From: Sipunculus nudus
Lineage: Eukaryota > Annelida > Sipuncula > Golfingiida > Sipunculidae
Direction: 5' to 3'
Assembly: GCA_026874595.1 (NCBI GenBank)
Contig: CM049312.1
Location: forward strand, 24,793,956 to 24,857,955
Length of the DNA stretch: 64,000 nucleotides
Position 1 is the first letter of the stretch; the number at the start of each line of letters is the position of its first letter. The notes beneath the pieces were generated by a model. It was not told where the DNA came from, searched no databases, and saw nothing but the letters and a program-made list of their open reading frames with translations. Below, piece by piece: positions 13,130-24,764 of this stretch. Made by a program: the position numbers and the translations under genes.

Positions 13130-13860
13130 TTTTTAAGAATGGGAGGATTATGTGGTTGTAGATTCACGAGAGGTAATTGTTTCATGGCTATTATGTTTGT
13201 GTGATGACATTCAGCAAGATATAAAGATAGTTATTATCTTTTTAAAGTAAAGATATATTCATAGAAATAAAGAAACTTGTTGAAATTGGTGAATTTGTGT
13301 GAAGAAAGAACACAAGTTTAGCCATATATTGTCTGTATTGTGAATATAGATACATATCTGATATAATAATGTATATTTATTTTCAGTTCTAAAGATTCCA
13401 TTGACCTAAAGAAAAACTATTTTTGTTGTAAGTGTTGAAATTTTGTGAAGAAAGAACAAAAGCTTAGCAAGATATTCCTGTAACGTAAATGTAAAGAGTG
13501 TCAGACTTTGAAACTTTCTAAAAATTAATATACACAGCAAAGGGATTATATATTCACACTTTTCACTCAGGTTTTTTACAATCTCTGTTGGAAGACTCCA
13601 ACCCCTGTGATTGTTTTGTAACATCATGGCAGATGGCCAAAAAAAACCGGTAAACAATCCATGCAAGTTATTTGTACTTTCACTGGAGGCAAGGAGAATA
13701 CAGCTAGCTGACATTTGGGAATCGCCCAACCTGCCAGATAAATTAATCAATTTTGCTGAACATGTTGTGTTTATATATACATATAATGTATATAAAAATT
13801 TTAAGGATATGACAAGTATATTAACAAATAAACTTAATGTAAATTCAATGAAGACCTAAT
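13130..13860 (+). other. open stretch of unknown nature (13626-13859)
   Basis: An ATG-led frame from 13626 encodes MADGQKKPVNNPCKLF followed by a charged helical-looking segment (LEARRIQLADIW...LPDKLINFAEH). The composition is more protein-like than its neighbours, but there is no recognised domain. It is AT-rich towards the end and could be an exon, a retroelement fragment or chance. The preceding sequence is simple AT-rich DNA. Confidence 0.2.
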
Positions 13861-14048
13861 ATTTAATATGTTGTAAATGTTTGGTATAGTACTAATATTA
13901 TTGTCACCCTGGCTTATTTCTCTAAGTTGCCAGTAGTCCTACATAAATCGAAAATTGCAATTATGTGCCCAACATATTGATTTACTTCATGCCACTGATT
14001 GATAAATGACTAGAAGTTTTCTACTAGACCTAAACACAGTATAAAAAT

Positions 14049-14052
<4 letters not shown>

Positions 14053-14084
<32 letters not shown>
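14053..14084. repeat. (TA)n tract abutting MITE
   Basis: About 16 TA units ending in the TA that flanks the left terminal inverted repeat of the 14085-14992 element. Confidence 0.85.
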
Positions 14085-14087
<3 letters not shown>

Positions 14088-14992
14088 TAGAACGCCTGTA
14101 TTACGGTCACCATCGGGACTGGATGAAAGTGGCCTTAATACAGGAGTGGCCGTTATACAGGACTTGACCCGGATAGGAGGGTTAAAATGGAACACGAAAC
14201 CCAAGTTCAAATCTTTATTCCAATCAACAAAATAAACGTATATTCAGAGTATTAGAATAATAACGGTTATCAATACAAAAAAAAAAGAATAAAATATTTA
14301 CAATCACATTTACCCTATATATAACAATTACCAACAATATATACAAATACAGTGTTTGTTATTAAATAACAAACAGATTGTATATCCATAATATTTGTAC
14401 AAATGTTGAGAATCTCTTTGTATCCATCAAAGCATACTAATAGCACGGAAGTATCAGCAGAAATATGTGAACATTCACATAATACACTCTTTACATCTGA
14501 TTATAGAAAGCACTTATGGAAGACTGAATGACCCACTGGTTGTCATTCGTTAATTAAATGACAAACATCCTGATTAAGATCCGGCTCGCACGACTTATTC
14601 CCAAACATACACGCAGGTGGGAACACATGCCTTACTATTGTGCATACTAATAAGGCTGAGTGGGGTTGTACGACGCTGGCTACGTGTCAAACAACTCAGT
14701 CACAGTCGAGTGGTTACCTTTATCCGGACACTTGTGTAATGATATTGAGGTCAGAAATGGCCGCTCGATTCGTTGAGCTCATGTCAAGGAGTCATTGCCC
14801 ATGACCGTAATTGAGGCGTTTCACGGCCTGCGGGACCGAGTGACCTGGCCGTAATACGTAATAGAGGAGTGACCGTAATTGACAACAAAATGATTATGAA
14901 ATATAACGGTCGAAAATTGGGGACCAGAAAATCTGACCGTTATAGACGTATTGACCGTTATTGAGGCGTGGCCGTAAGAAGGCGTTCTACTG
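14085..14992. mobile_element. 908-bp TIR element (MITE), TA target duplication, pogo/Tc1-like
   Basis: The left end CAGTAGAACGCCTGTATTAC (14085) and the right end GGCGTTCTACTG (to 14992) form a 12-bp perfect terminal inverted repeat. Its imperfect extension includes TTACGG(T/C)CAC. TA flanks both sides, the target duplication typical of the Tc1/mariner/pogo superfamily. Subterminal motifs of the type GACCGTTAT-GAGGCGTGG recur in both orientations. No transposase frame is present, so it is non-autonomous. A 23-nt palindrome (14353-14375) sits inside. The CAGTAGAAC terminus suggests pogo/Tigger, but that is inference. Confidence 0.8.
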
Positions 14993-15480
14993 TATATATA
15001 TGTTTGTGTGTGAACAGGATTATGCAAGTTGTCAATACATCATTTTACTCCTGCAGATATCTACACCTTACAACTAGTACACAAACATACCTCAAGCCCT
15101 GTTGAGCCATGTAGATGAATTGGTTGCAAATAAAACTTATAGTAAGTGCTATGAATCACATTTATGAATACATGTATAATGACTATTTTCTGATAACATT
15201 CCACACGGCACTTTTTCTTGCTCAAGTTTAAATTTAGTAATATTGAAGGCACACATTTTAGGAGATGAATGGGAGGAGACTCCTTAGTCTCAGGAGCTAA
15301 CTCCCCAATATGAATATTATATAAGGTTCATCTCCAATTTAGCATTTAAAATTAAATTTTTTTAGGGTGACATATTCAGTCATATAAGCTGTGATTCAAT
15401 GTACACAAAATCCTGCACAAAACTCTGTCTTATAAAACATGTTTTTCATGGAATTTAACATTCTATTTTGTATTTTCAGA

Positions 15481-15675
15481 CACTGGAGAAAACGTCTTCG
15501 TTACAAAATTGTAACCCCGAGTAGGAGGAGGGACCAGAGCAAGTCTATTGTTCAAGTACAGAAGCAGAAAATGAGGAGAGAGCTTTATGATCGTCACGAG
15601 TGTAGCAGTGAACCCAACCTTGGAGTGGTAAACTACTTGCCAGAGAGAAAGCCGAGGTGGATGATGGTACAATAA
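15481..15675 (+). CDS. possible terminal coding exon, unknown protein
   Basis: After a pyrimidine-containing stretch ending TATTTTCAG (acceptor at 15479-15480) an open frame runs 64 codons to TAA at 15673-15675. It encodes a very basic, non-repetitive peptide (HWRKRLRYKIVTPSRRRDQS... ending PERKPRWMMVQ). Composition and the acceptor resemble a genuine last exon and differ from the AT-rich surroundings. No domain was recognised and no convincing upstream exon was joined to it. It could be the tail of an unidentified gene or a chance frame. An AATAAA lies about 135 nt downstream. Confidence 0.3.
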   Translation, partial: HWRKRLRYKIVTPSRRRDQSKSIVQVQKQKMRRELYDRHECSSEPNLGVVNYLPERKPRWMMVQ

Positions 15676-15879
15676 AGCTACACGTTTATTCTTTATGTGA
15701 ACACTGAAACACACTCCGACAGAACCCTGTCCACATTGTAAGGAATAATCAGTCGTAAAACAGTTGCAGGCAAATACACGTATCACACGTTACACGACCA
15801 CTTGGTTTTAATAAATATACGTTCTACTAGAAAATGTCTGTAATTATTTTTTATTATTATTATTATATATGTATGTATG

Positions 15880-15991
<112 letters not shown>

Positions 15992-16034
15992 GGGAGAGAA
16001 AGAGAGTGAATACGGATGAACCTGACAGGTCCAT

Positions 16035-16190
16035 GGCAACCCATAGGTTGTCACAACAAGAATTTGACAACCCTATTTACAACCCTAGAGGGTCGTCAAA
16101 TTGATATTTTGACAACCTGGGTTGTTGTTTTAGGTACATCCATTTGACAACCCTTAAGTTGTCGATTTGACAACCCTATGTTTTCTTTGT
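16035..16190. repeat. cluster of TTTGACAACCC motifs in both orientations
   Basis: The motif TTTGACAACCC or its variants (TTGACAACC, GGTTGTC, GGGTCGTCAAA) occurs at least six times within about 150 bp on both strands. Spacing is irregular, so it is not a simple tandem repeat. Confidence 0.65.
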
Positions 16191-16746
16191 TGCTATGCCT
16201 CATTTTGGACATTTACTTTGGAATAACCCGAGGGACTACACAAAACCTACAGATTTCTTGATTCTGGGGTCATTAAAAGCACCTCTAACTGCCCAGCCAC
16301 TGTGACCAGGCTGGCCAGGCTTGATGTTTGAATGCTGCATTTTATATATTTGCTGCATTTGTATGCACCACAATAATATAAACCTGAAAACGGCAAATAT
16401 CAGTCAACGACTATTTTTCATTTCTGTTATACTTGTGTTTAAGTACTTAAATTAGTCTCACTTAAGTACTTTAATTACCTCAGGTGAGACTATCTTTATT
16501 ATTTTTTAATTCCAACTGGCTCCTGTTCGAACTTAATTGATGCAAAAGTAATATATCTACCAAAGACCTATATTATGGAATTCATTATCAGAAGCTGCAC
16601 TCAAAATAGATGCCGTTATCTTTGACAGGTTCAGTGACATGTAATGGTAAATTCATTAGTGTGTGTTCAAACAAGTTTTAATATGCTGGTGTAAGCTTCC
16701 TATCTGGACTTTGCAAGATCGGTATAATCTGAATAATGATTCATTA

Positions 16747-16747
<1 letters not shown>

Positions 16748-16809
<62 letters not shown>
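16748..16809. repeat. (TA)n microsatellite
   Basis: About 31 TA units. Confidence 0.95.
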
Positions 16810-16814
<5 letters not shown>

Positions 16815-16977
16815 CTATATATACAAAACAAACATTGTTCATGCAGTTTTAATGTACGGGTTGATGATCTATTTTTTATATCCTGGATACGCCACTGTAT
16901 ATCATCTTCTTAAAATCTTATTTTCTTGCAAATTTTCTCAAATATAATGTTTTCACCTTGACGTTTAAAGTTAAAAG

Positions 16978-17056
16978 CAAACCTGTCTGATAAAAGCACT
17001 TTGTTATTAATAACAAAGTGTGTCAGTCCCTTGACTGTCCTGATTAGACAGGTTTC
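16978..17056. repeat. nested inverted repeat
   Basis: A perfect 24-nt palindrome at 16997-17020 (half-site CACTTTGTTATT) sits inside an outer inverted pair AAACCTGTCT (about 16979-16988) and AGACAGGTTT (about 17046-17055). It may be a degenerate foldback element. Confidence 0.6.
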
Positions 17057-17544
17057 ACTATATAGTTCATCTATTAATGTATGTTAAGCTGGGTAATTGT
17101 GTCGCATGTGTGTTCGAGAGCGTACATATGGACTTTTAATTTCATTTTCCCAGTGCAATTGATTATTTATGTGTACTTTATCTAGACCGTACGCTCCCGG
17201 GGGGGGGGGGATTTAAAATAAAAAGTAAAGTGTTTGGAAATATAGTAATTCACGCCTTGAGAAATGTGTGATACAATTCCTACTCGAAGGTTTGAATCTA
17301 CTTTGCCCACTTAACATAAGGCGGTTGCAATTAGACGACGCCGTGCTCATAATTCATATAATTACATCCCATTCAGTAACTCTAATCTACAAGAAAATAA
17401 TAATGGCCTCCTTTGCTCTACCTCTAAACCGGTAACGAATCATTTAAACAAAACACAAAAGCGTGTTCCATATTTCATTAAAAATTTATTGCTTTGTCTC
17501 ATCAAACTCTTTTACTATGTTGCGAAGACAATGTTTTCAGGGGG

Positions 17545-17615
17545 GAATACTGGGCCGATCCGGGATTCGAACCCATGTCGGTGGCGCACATGTCCGGCGT
17601 TCCTACCGTATCTGT
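17545..17615 (-). repeat. tRNA-like SINE fragment
   Basis: Read on the minus strand, the segment contains a near-perfect Pol III B box within GGGTTCGAATCCCGG. Upstream is AACGCCGGACATGTGCGCC, resembling an anticodon region. A full cloverleaf is not convincing, so I call it a tRNA-derived SINE head rather than a functional tRNA gene. Confidence 0.45.
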
Positions 17616-18235
17616 ATGGTATTTGAATATATTTGGTTCTCACATTGTTTGCGAACTCCTTTGCACACAAGAAAATATACTTGCACCAGTCACTTGCAAT
17701 GGTGCAAATCATAAAAATAGTGCGCATTCCACCTGTAGGCCGTATACCGACTTATCCTACTGGGCCGTCCCAGGAGAGGACTGTTAAATGTTTCTGACAT
17801 AAACTGGAAGGGCACCCAGAACCAAAAGGAAGACTACTTAACAACTACCGGTTTAAGACATAGCAAAATACAACCCAAAGTAAAAAATGTACATAGATGG
17901 ACTTCAATATTGAATCACCAAGTGCTACAGACCACATGTTCCTTTTCAGCGCTTGACATAACTGACCTTTACTAGTTTCTAATTGCTTTAATGTCTCATT
18001 TAAGAAATAATTATCCAAGAAACTTACTTCAGACAAATAACTAGATAATTATACTGATAAGATAATCGAAATGAAAATAACGATTTCAATAAAGCCATAT
18101 CATAACTTAGTATTTACAACGGTCAACATTTTTTTTATGGTTTTGGATGTGCTGTAGCGTCCTCTGTCATTAGAAAGATAAACTAATGAAGTGAATGCCT
18201 CTTCACCTGCGCCGTCTACCGTTCCTTTCAAGCAG

Positions 18236-18238
<3 letters not shown>

Positions 18239-18300
<62 letters not shown>
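18239..18300. repeat. (TA)n microsatellite
   Basis: About 31 TA units. A GC-rich GGGGCGGGGGCGGGGG stretch follows near 18417. Confidence 0.95.
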
Positions 18301-18304
<4 letters not shown>

Positions 18305-19800
18305 GTATGAGTTACGCCGTTTTAGACAGACTACCTTATTTATTAGTCAGTCTATCCAAAAGGCGTCGGTCAGACTCTTTACTGCAAATAACTGCCTTGG
18401 TCATAAACAGCACCTCGGGGGGCGGGGGCGGGGGAGGAAGCTTGCATTTCGACGGTGTATTCTATCCTTCAGTGCTAGCATGGTTATTGAATGAAAGTCC
18501 TGTATGTTATGAGGCCACTACAGTTATGAATTACGAAAGTGAAAGCACGTCAAACAAAATTATAAGTAGAATAGAGTATTCAACTATGAACAAAATGACT
18601 TAACGCTTGTACTCTTCTTTCTTTATATTTATAAAAAATAAGTGCAAGACAATATTGTGTAAATATAAACTACTTAAATTTATGCTTAAGGAAATCCATC
18701 CAAGTCTGCTTTTCCAACTCCGACGCCAATGAGTTCCTTCGATTAAAGACGTTTCGGACACGGATATTTTGAAATAAGATGTTACAAACAAGGACAGTTC
18801 GGCAGGCCTATTGGCATGGGAAGACATTTTGGCCAGGTCAATATAAAACTCAGTAGGGTTCCATACACAGGCAAAAATAATATTTATTAATAAAATATGT
18901 AATCTTAAAATAATAATTTTAAATATACTTTATTATTTAGCTGTTTTAAGATGAATGATTTATTGTTAACCGATATTATTAATCGATATTATTAATCCCA
19001 AATTACACAACCCATTATTGAACTCGCCGCCATGCAATCCAATGCAAAAAGGCCTATCCGATTCATCCTAGTCCGGAATGTCCGTCAATCCTCCCTTCAG
19101 CATTCTTGATCTACGTGGATATACACACACTGACGGCGAGAGAGTGGACCCTAAACGAGGAAACGGTGTAGCATACACGTGTTTCTTATAAAATTGGGTG
19201 CGCCTCAAAGACCACACCGTCGAGTCGTGGGTATGAAAAATTCCCAGGTGTGGCACAGACGGTACAACGTTGTTGTCATATACTGCGTACACTGTGTGAT
19301 CGACGCAAACACTAAATGTTAATCAGTAGTTTGGCACAATTTCGGGTATCCTATATGTTTGCTGCCGGTCGCCCGTGACTCCTTATGTATGCTGTGTATA
19401 TATTACTATAAGAAGTATATTTACAGACATGCGCTGTCTCACCTTGCTACTGACACGTTTTATTTCATATAGTCCACATGCTCTTGAAATCCGTTTAACA
19501 TTTAACAATTACTTTCAATCAGCATCTTAACGAAACAAATTTCCCGTTCATTTCATCAGTATATGTTATAAAATATACATTTTATTGAATATCGTAAGTA
19601 TATACATTTATTTACGAACCGATTCTGTTATAAAGCAAGGTATTTTATCGCAGCACTGTCAAAATCAACCACATATCTTGACGTATTAAGAAGCATTGGT
19701 CAGTTAATTTCTCAAGCTTGGTCCACCCATAGTCTACTGATTCTGAATAATTTAAATTTACAAAAATTGTCATTGTTTGTTTTTAGACAATGTATATGTA

Positions 19801-20058
19801 TTAGTGTTCAGACTCTGAAGATTTTTCCTCCTCCTGCGTTTCCGGCCGCTGATAGTACCAAAGCCAGTTGTTTGGGGCGCGTGCCCGCATGTCCTCAGGG
19901 CTGTTCCAAAAAGCATCTTTACCTGGTCTCACAGACTTCCGTTCGTAAGGCCGGATTTGCGTGAAGTAAAGTATGGCGTATATAATACCGAGCAAGACGC
20001 ACAGGCCGCCCGTAGCTCCCAAGACGATCAGCCAAATATCCTTATCGGCAATGGCCAT
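19801..20058 (-). CDS. small single-pass membrane protein, paralogue 3 of 4
   Basis: Unrecognised 85-aa protein in one open frame. The start at 20058 (MAIADKDIW) is aligned with the other copies; the 26 upstream in-frame codons are unique to this copy. The helix spans about residues 8-30 (IWLIVLGATGGLCVLLGIIYAILY in part). The conserved TQIRPYERKS motif follows, then a tail with WLWYYQRPE and a strongly acidic, serine-rich end (EEEKSSESEH). It groups with paralogue 4: both have DK-IWLIV, TGGL and a W-W-Y core in the tail, where paralogues 1 and 2 have LLWPQK. N-out, C-in topology is predicted. Minus-strand AATAAA candidates lie about 200 nt beyond the stop. Function unknown. Confidence 0.75.
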   Translation of the reverse strand: MAIADKDIWLIVLGATGGLCVLLGIIYAILYFTQIRPYERKSVRPGKDAFWNSPEDMRARAPNNWLWYYQRPETQEEEKSSESEH

Positions 20059-21341
20059 GCTGATTCGCACAGTCGAACGCTCTTCGCTTATCAAATAAGC
20101 ACACTTGATCCAGAAGTGATTGATTGCACGTAACAAGTTGTAGGTCAGCCTGATCTTGTGTGAAACAGGTGTATGTGTATAGTCTGTCCTAATTACAGTT
20201 CTTGCTGTTCCTGTACAATACAGGACATATTGTACTGATAATCAAATTCTGCCCTTTACAGTTTTTGATCTGGTTTATAGTTCTTCTTGAAAAGTCCTGC
20301 CCTCTTTAAAAAAAATATAAAATTCAGACACTGATTCCACCCCGGGCTAGTACTCACGTGGACTCCAGGGTGCCTTGCTTCGTTTATTTCAATTTATTTT
20401 CAGATATAAGTCTCTCCTGTCCAGCACGCCAGCCTGTGTTCTATAGATAACCATATTTCTAGCCCACCGACTGCACGTATTATTCTGACCACTGGAGCGT
20501 GACGCATCTTTGCCTATACGCAGCGACACATGATGTATAAGGCATTACGCTGTTCCTATTAGTTCAGTTGGGACACTTCTTGTATAGGCCAAACGCCGTC
20601 CGTGTACCCTCTCTGAATTATTTGTTTGTAAAACAAGTTATGATAAGTAATTGTTTTTCTTAAAAATAAGATGTTTCATATTGATTTAAATCATTTTAGG
20701 TATGGTAAGCTAAACACTTAGGTCTGGAATGCTGAGATTCCTTGAAATATTTTCCATACATACACACGAGAGCATACATTACACGTGGATAGATGTTTAT
20801 ACCAAGCAAACAATTAAGCGGACGTTTCTTCACTCACGTTCCGTAATGTCAAATGTGAGCAGGGGCGTTATGACATTTTTCTCCCAGTGGTTACAATCGT
20901 CATGTGATATTCACATATTCAATTTGCGCGCATTTCAGTTTGTATAGCGTCTGAGCTGACACTGGACCCAATATTTGGACCAATGTCATGACTGAAAAAA
21001 TGCCTATGTCTTATCAAGTATAAGCTCTGCATTATGTTCAGGATATTACAGGATATACACCCCACCCACCCAATCAGTTGACCTACCCGTAAGTGCCCGT
21101 ATGGTAAAGAAGGCGGCCCAATGGGTAAGAATGGGGGATATGGTCACTATTCCAGGCAGCGGGCCCAGGGTTTAGACCCCACCCTTTAGTTCTCAGACAG
21201 GTCATTTAGTAGCAAGGGTTTACGCGAACAAGGAAATGAATGAGGTTTAGCACCGGCGAAGATGAGAATACCCAATGGACTGATGAACCATACTACATCA
21301 GCCAGACACATTGTATTGCAGACCCCGACAGATCGAGATGG

Positions 21342-21595
21342 AAAGGTTAAAAATCTAGCAACTGTGTTAATTGTTAGCCATGTTGACAGCCAACGGATAT
21401 ATAACTAAAAGGTTAAAAATCTAGAAACTGTGCTAATTGTTAGATATGTTGACAGCCAACGGGATATAAAAAAGGTTTAAAAACTAGAAACTGTGGTAAT
21501 TGTTATAGATATGTTGACAGCCAACTCAGATATAACTATAAGGTCAAAAATCTAGCAACTGTGGTAATTGTTAGATATGTTGACAGCCAACGCTA
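21342..21595. repeat. four-copy tandem repeat, 63-66 bp
   Basis: Four units, each with AAGGTTAAAAATCTAG, ACTGTGNTAATTGTTAG and ATGTTGACAGCCAACG. Units begin near 21342, 21408, 21472 and 21538. Confidence 0.85.
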
Positions 21596-22305
21596 CCAAC
21601 ATTCAGTAATAGTAAAATATAATGACACATCTACGAAATTTAATTAATACCCTATTTTTTTCGTATCATTGCTGCCATGCACATACAAATATAATGTACC
21701 AGGATCTAAGAAAAGTAAAGCGAGTTTTCGTGCGCCCTCTATCTAGAGTCGGAGAAACTATGGAAGTTTTTGTTTTCTGTTATACATACGAAATTCATAC
21801 ATTCGAAATGATGTTTAACTAAACAACAATTGTAGTGAATATATGAATGATCACTTAAAACTACAATTTGTCAGAGACTAAAATTCTAAGCCAAGATTCT
21901 GTGTTTTTGTACCTAATACCAATAAATAACTCTGATTTTAAGAAATAGCAGTATTAAAAAATGAAAGGCAAGGTTTCTTCGGTGTGACTCTAGCCCCCCC
22001 CCCCCCCCCCCAATGCACAAAATTCCATCTAAGTTTATTCACAACTTTTTTGCGTAAATTTGTCAACAGAAGACTAGCATGCCTGCGGAAAAATATATAT
22101 CGCCTCACCCAGCGGAAGTATAATAAATCGAGCAGTGATTTTCAACTTTGATTTAATAATCAAGACTTGAACATAAAAAAAAATGCAATTCAAAGAAGTT
22201 TCAACCGTGTTCAGATATACTCATATCTTGATAAATATTATCGAATTAAATTCATTATCTGAGTTACATCTAAGCTAGGCTTTTACATATTGTTAAGGGA
22301 TCAAA

Positions 22306-22559
22306 GGATTACTCGTATTCACTCGAAAAGTATACGTCATCCGCGGGCCGAAGTACAATTAATAAAGATTTTAGCAGATATCCACCACAGCAAATTATTA
22401 ATTAACCAATCATTTGTTTTCCTATTAACAACGGATTACTCGTATTCACTTGAAAAGTATACGTCACCTGCCGGCCGATATACAATTAATATAGTTTTTT
22501 TGCAGATACCGTTCACAGCAAATTATTAATTAACCATTCATTTGTTTTCCTATAAAAAC
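22306..22559. repeat. two-copy tandem repeat, 127 bp
   Basis: Two copies, from 22306 and 22433. Each contains GGATTACTCGTATTCACT, AAAAGTATACGTCA, an internal CCGGCC or GGGCCG, and ends AACCATTCATTTGTTTTCC or a variant. Confidence 0.85.
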
Positions 22560-22893
22560 AGAAGACTTTTCTGAGCACCAGTGCCGCGGCAAAGGCCTGT
22601 CATGGCTAATATATTGTATCCTCTTCTGACGTTCCTTTTTAATTTCAGGATATCCTGCATTTCACCAACAAAATCGGTTGTATTTAAACGCTGGGCCATT
22701 ATGCACTTCTCACTTATGAAGTCTATGGAAATGTCAGAGTGCAACCGGGTGTATGGCCGCTGTAGCGAATTTCCCCCGCATGACTTTTCTCCAGAGTAGG
22801 CTCACCGGTTTAATATGAATGCCTTCTGAAGCTTGCATTCACGACTAATAAATGCGTTTACACCAGGCAATAGAGCATCTGCCGAAAATACAG

Positions 22894-22899
22894 TTTATT
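22894..22899 (-). promoter_or_regulatory. polyadenylation signal for paralogue 4
   Basis: AATAAA on the minus strand (TTTATT on plus), 93 nt past the stop of the 22992-23255 gene. This is a normal position for a cleavage signal. Confidence 0.5.
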
Positions 22900-22991
22900 T
22901 GTTTCCTTCTTTATGGAAACAGAGGTCGGTATATTTCATACAATAAAAACATTGTTCTTCTTGTTGCAGTAATAACACTTTAGCTTCGTGG

Positions 22992-23255
22992 TTAACACTC
23001 AGTATCCACAACGTGGTATTCCTGTCCGTTTTCTCCTGGCGGGCGACCATGGTACCATATCCAGTTGTAGTTAAAATGTTTGGGTGTTTCATGGGCTTTG
23101 CACCAGTACTCTTCCTTCAATGGTTTTCGAGATTTCCGCTCGTACGGGCCTATTTGTGTGATGTATAAAACCGCGTAAATGGCGCCCATAATGAGGACCA
23201 AACCGCCGGTCACGCCCATCACAATCAACCAGATGAACTTATCCGGCATAGCCAT
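22992..23255 (-). CDS. small single-pass membrane protein, paralogue 4 of 4
   Basis: Unrecognised 87-aa protein in one open frame. The start at 23255 (MAMPDKFIW) is chosen by alignment. The upstream in-frame ATGs at 23363 and 23303 would add non-conserved residues. The helix is at about residues 8-30 (IWLIVMGVTGGLVLIMGAIYAVLY in part). It is followed by TQIGPYERKSRKP, with Gly where the other copies have Arg. The tail has NWIWYHGRPPGENG and ends in VVDTEC. It pairs with paralogue 3 by sequence. The terminal Cys and the G-for-R change make it the most divergent copy. A polyadenylation hexamer lies 93 nt downstream. Function unknown. Confidence 0.75.
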   Translation of the reverse strand: MAMPDKFIWLIVMGVTGGLVLIMGAIYAVLYITQIGPYERKSRKPLKEEYWCKAHETPKHFNYNWIWYHGRPPGENGQEYHVVDTEC

Positions 23256-23363
23256 TGGTGCACCAAGAGTGTACAGTCCGTCGTCTGTTGTTGTTGAATT
23301 CATTATGTAATAGGTAAACTTTACATTCCCATGGAAAACTTTCTTATCTCCTTGATTTATCAC

Positions 23364-24764
23364 TTGATGTCATGACGTAGTCACGGTGCGATTAAAGGTG
23401 TCATATATTGCTTAAATAGTTTGAAGCATACAAAAAAAATCGCAGGGCAGATTCAAATTAATACACTCACGTATACACCATCCATGATGTCAAATGGCTT
23501 GTAGAAGTTAAAGATTGACTAACGTCTATAAACTCATCAAACGTTACTGAAGGTCATTTAAAAGATCCTCTTATCATAAATCCAACAGTTATCGACAAGA
23601 AAAAACCCACTCCTACACGTCTGCTCTCTGGCACTCGCTTTCTGGCTCTGCCGAATGTGGTTAAACTGGGTTCATGGGTATACTATTATGTATCTTTCGG
23701 GCGTCGCGCATGTATAGGCCCCTCTGTTATTGAATCTCAGCTGAAAGTATGTTACAAGCTCCTTTGACATCCCGCCGACCGTGACTAAACGGAGTCACCC
23801 CCCCCCCCCCCTTTACAGAGGTACACACTCAGCACACAAATGTATCCATGTGAATACACAAGTCCCCATGTAACAAATTTTTGCTGGATTTATTCTCTGG
23901 TTTATGTCTGAACAGCGTTATAAGTAATCCAGCACGTGATAACCCGTAGCAATAAAGGGTCAAGTAGCTCCAGATCGGGCTCACCAACAATAAACACCAC
24001 TCGACATTCAAGCTTTACATGTCAAGCTATCAATAGGCAAATTATTCTGCCCATAGTTAATGTATAATATGACACACTGTTTTGAATGTATTTGAAAATA
24101 AGTTTGGTATTACAATATTATAAACAGTATATGGGTGAAATGGCTTTATAATATATGATTATATATTATGACGGGACACCTTCGGACCTGACAAAAAGCC
24201 ATTAACGAATGAACACTGATATCAAACGCTAAACATAAAAATGTCAAAAATGCTTAAATAAAAATGACTTGCATTAGTTTGAAGATAAATTCTAGTGCAA
24301 CGATTAATTTGAGGAAAGACTGATTTAATATTATTACATAATTACTTGTTGCTCAAATTAGAAAATGAAACATATCATCCAATTGCAAAGATATACGAAG
24401 AAATGAGATCAGCTTCTGGCCAGAAATATTGTGTTGCTGAGGGCCAAGGTCAAAAAGGGGGAATTCAGTCCCCCGAAGCCCACCTGAAATTTCTGTTAGG
24501 TATCAAGCGCATCCATTATGGAAAACCAAGCATAAGATTCACTGACTTGTACCTTAAACAGTACCTTCTAGTGCCTTAAACAGAACGTCAAGGCAACTAA
24601 TGACTCCAAGCTGGCCTTGTGGCCACCTGCATATTTTCTTGTTTTAAATGTTTTGAAATGGTTTACAAACCCAGATAAAAATAAACTTTTTTATCAAAGG
24701 AGAATTATATTTTTTATTTTAAATCTATGTCCTCACACGCACAGTCATTTTGTATGGAGTGCTA
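23364..24764. other. intergenic region
   Basis: C-rich tract near 23799-23811, otherwise AT-rich. An open stretch at 24346-24579 (LENETYHPIAKIYEEMRSA..., then EGQGQKGGIQSPEAHLKF) has no ATG start and looks protein-like but matches nothing I recognise. It may be a pseudogene or retroelement fragment. Confidence 0.35.

Larger units (their letters stand above)
20137..22890. other. intergenic region between paralogues 3 and 4
   Basis: Contains two small tandem arrays (listed), a C run at about 21993-22010 and a weak tRNA-like stretch near 21101-21190 (AGGGTTTAGACCCC). No supported gene. Confidence 0.5.
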
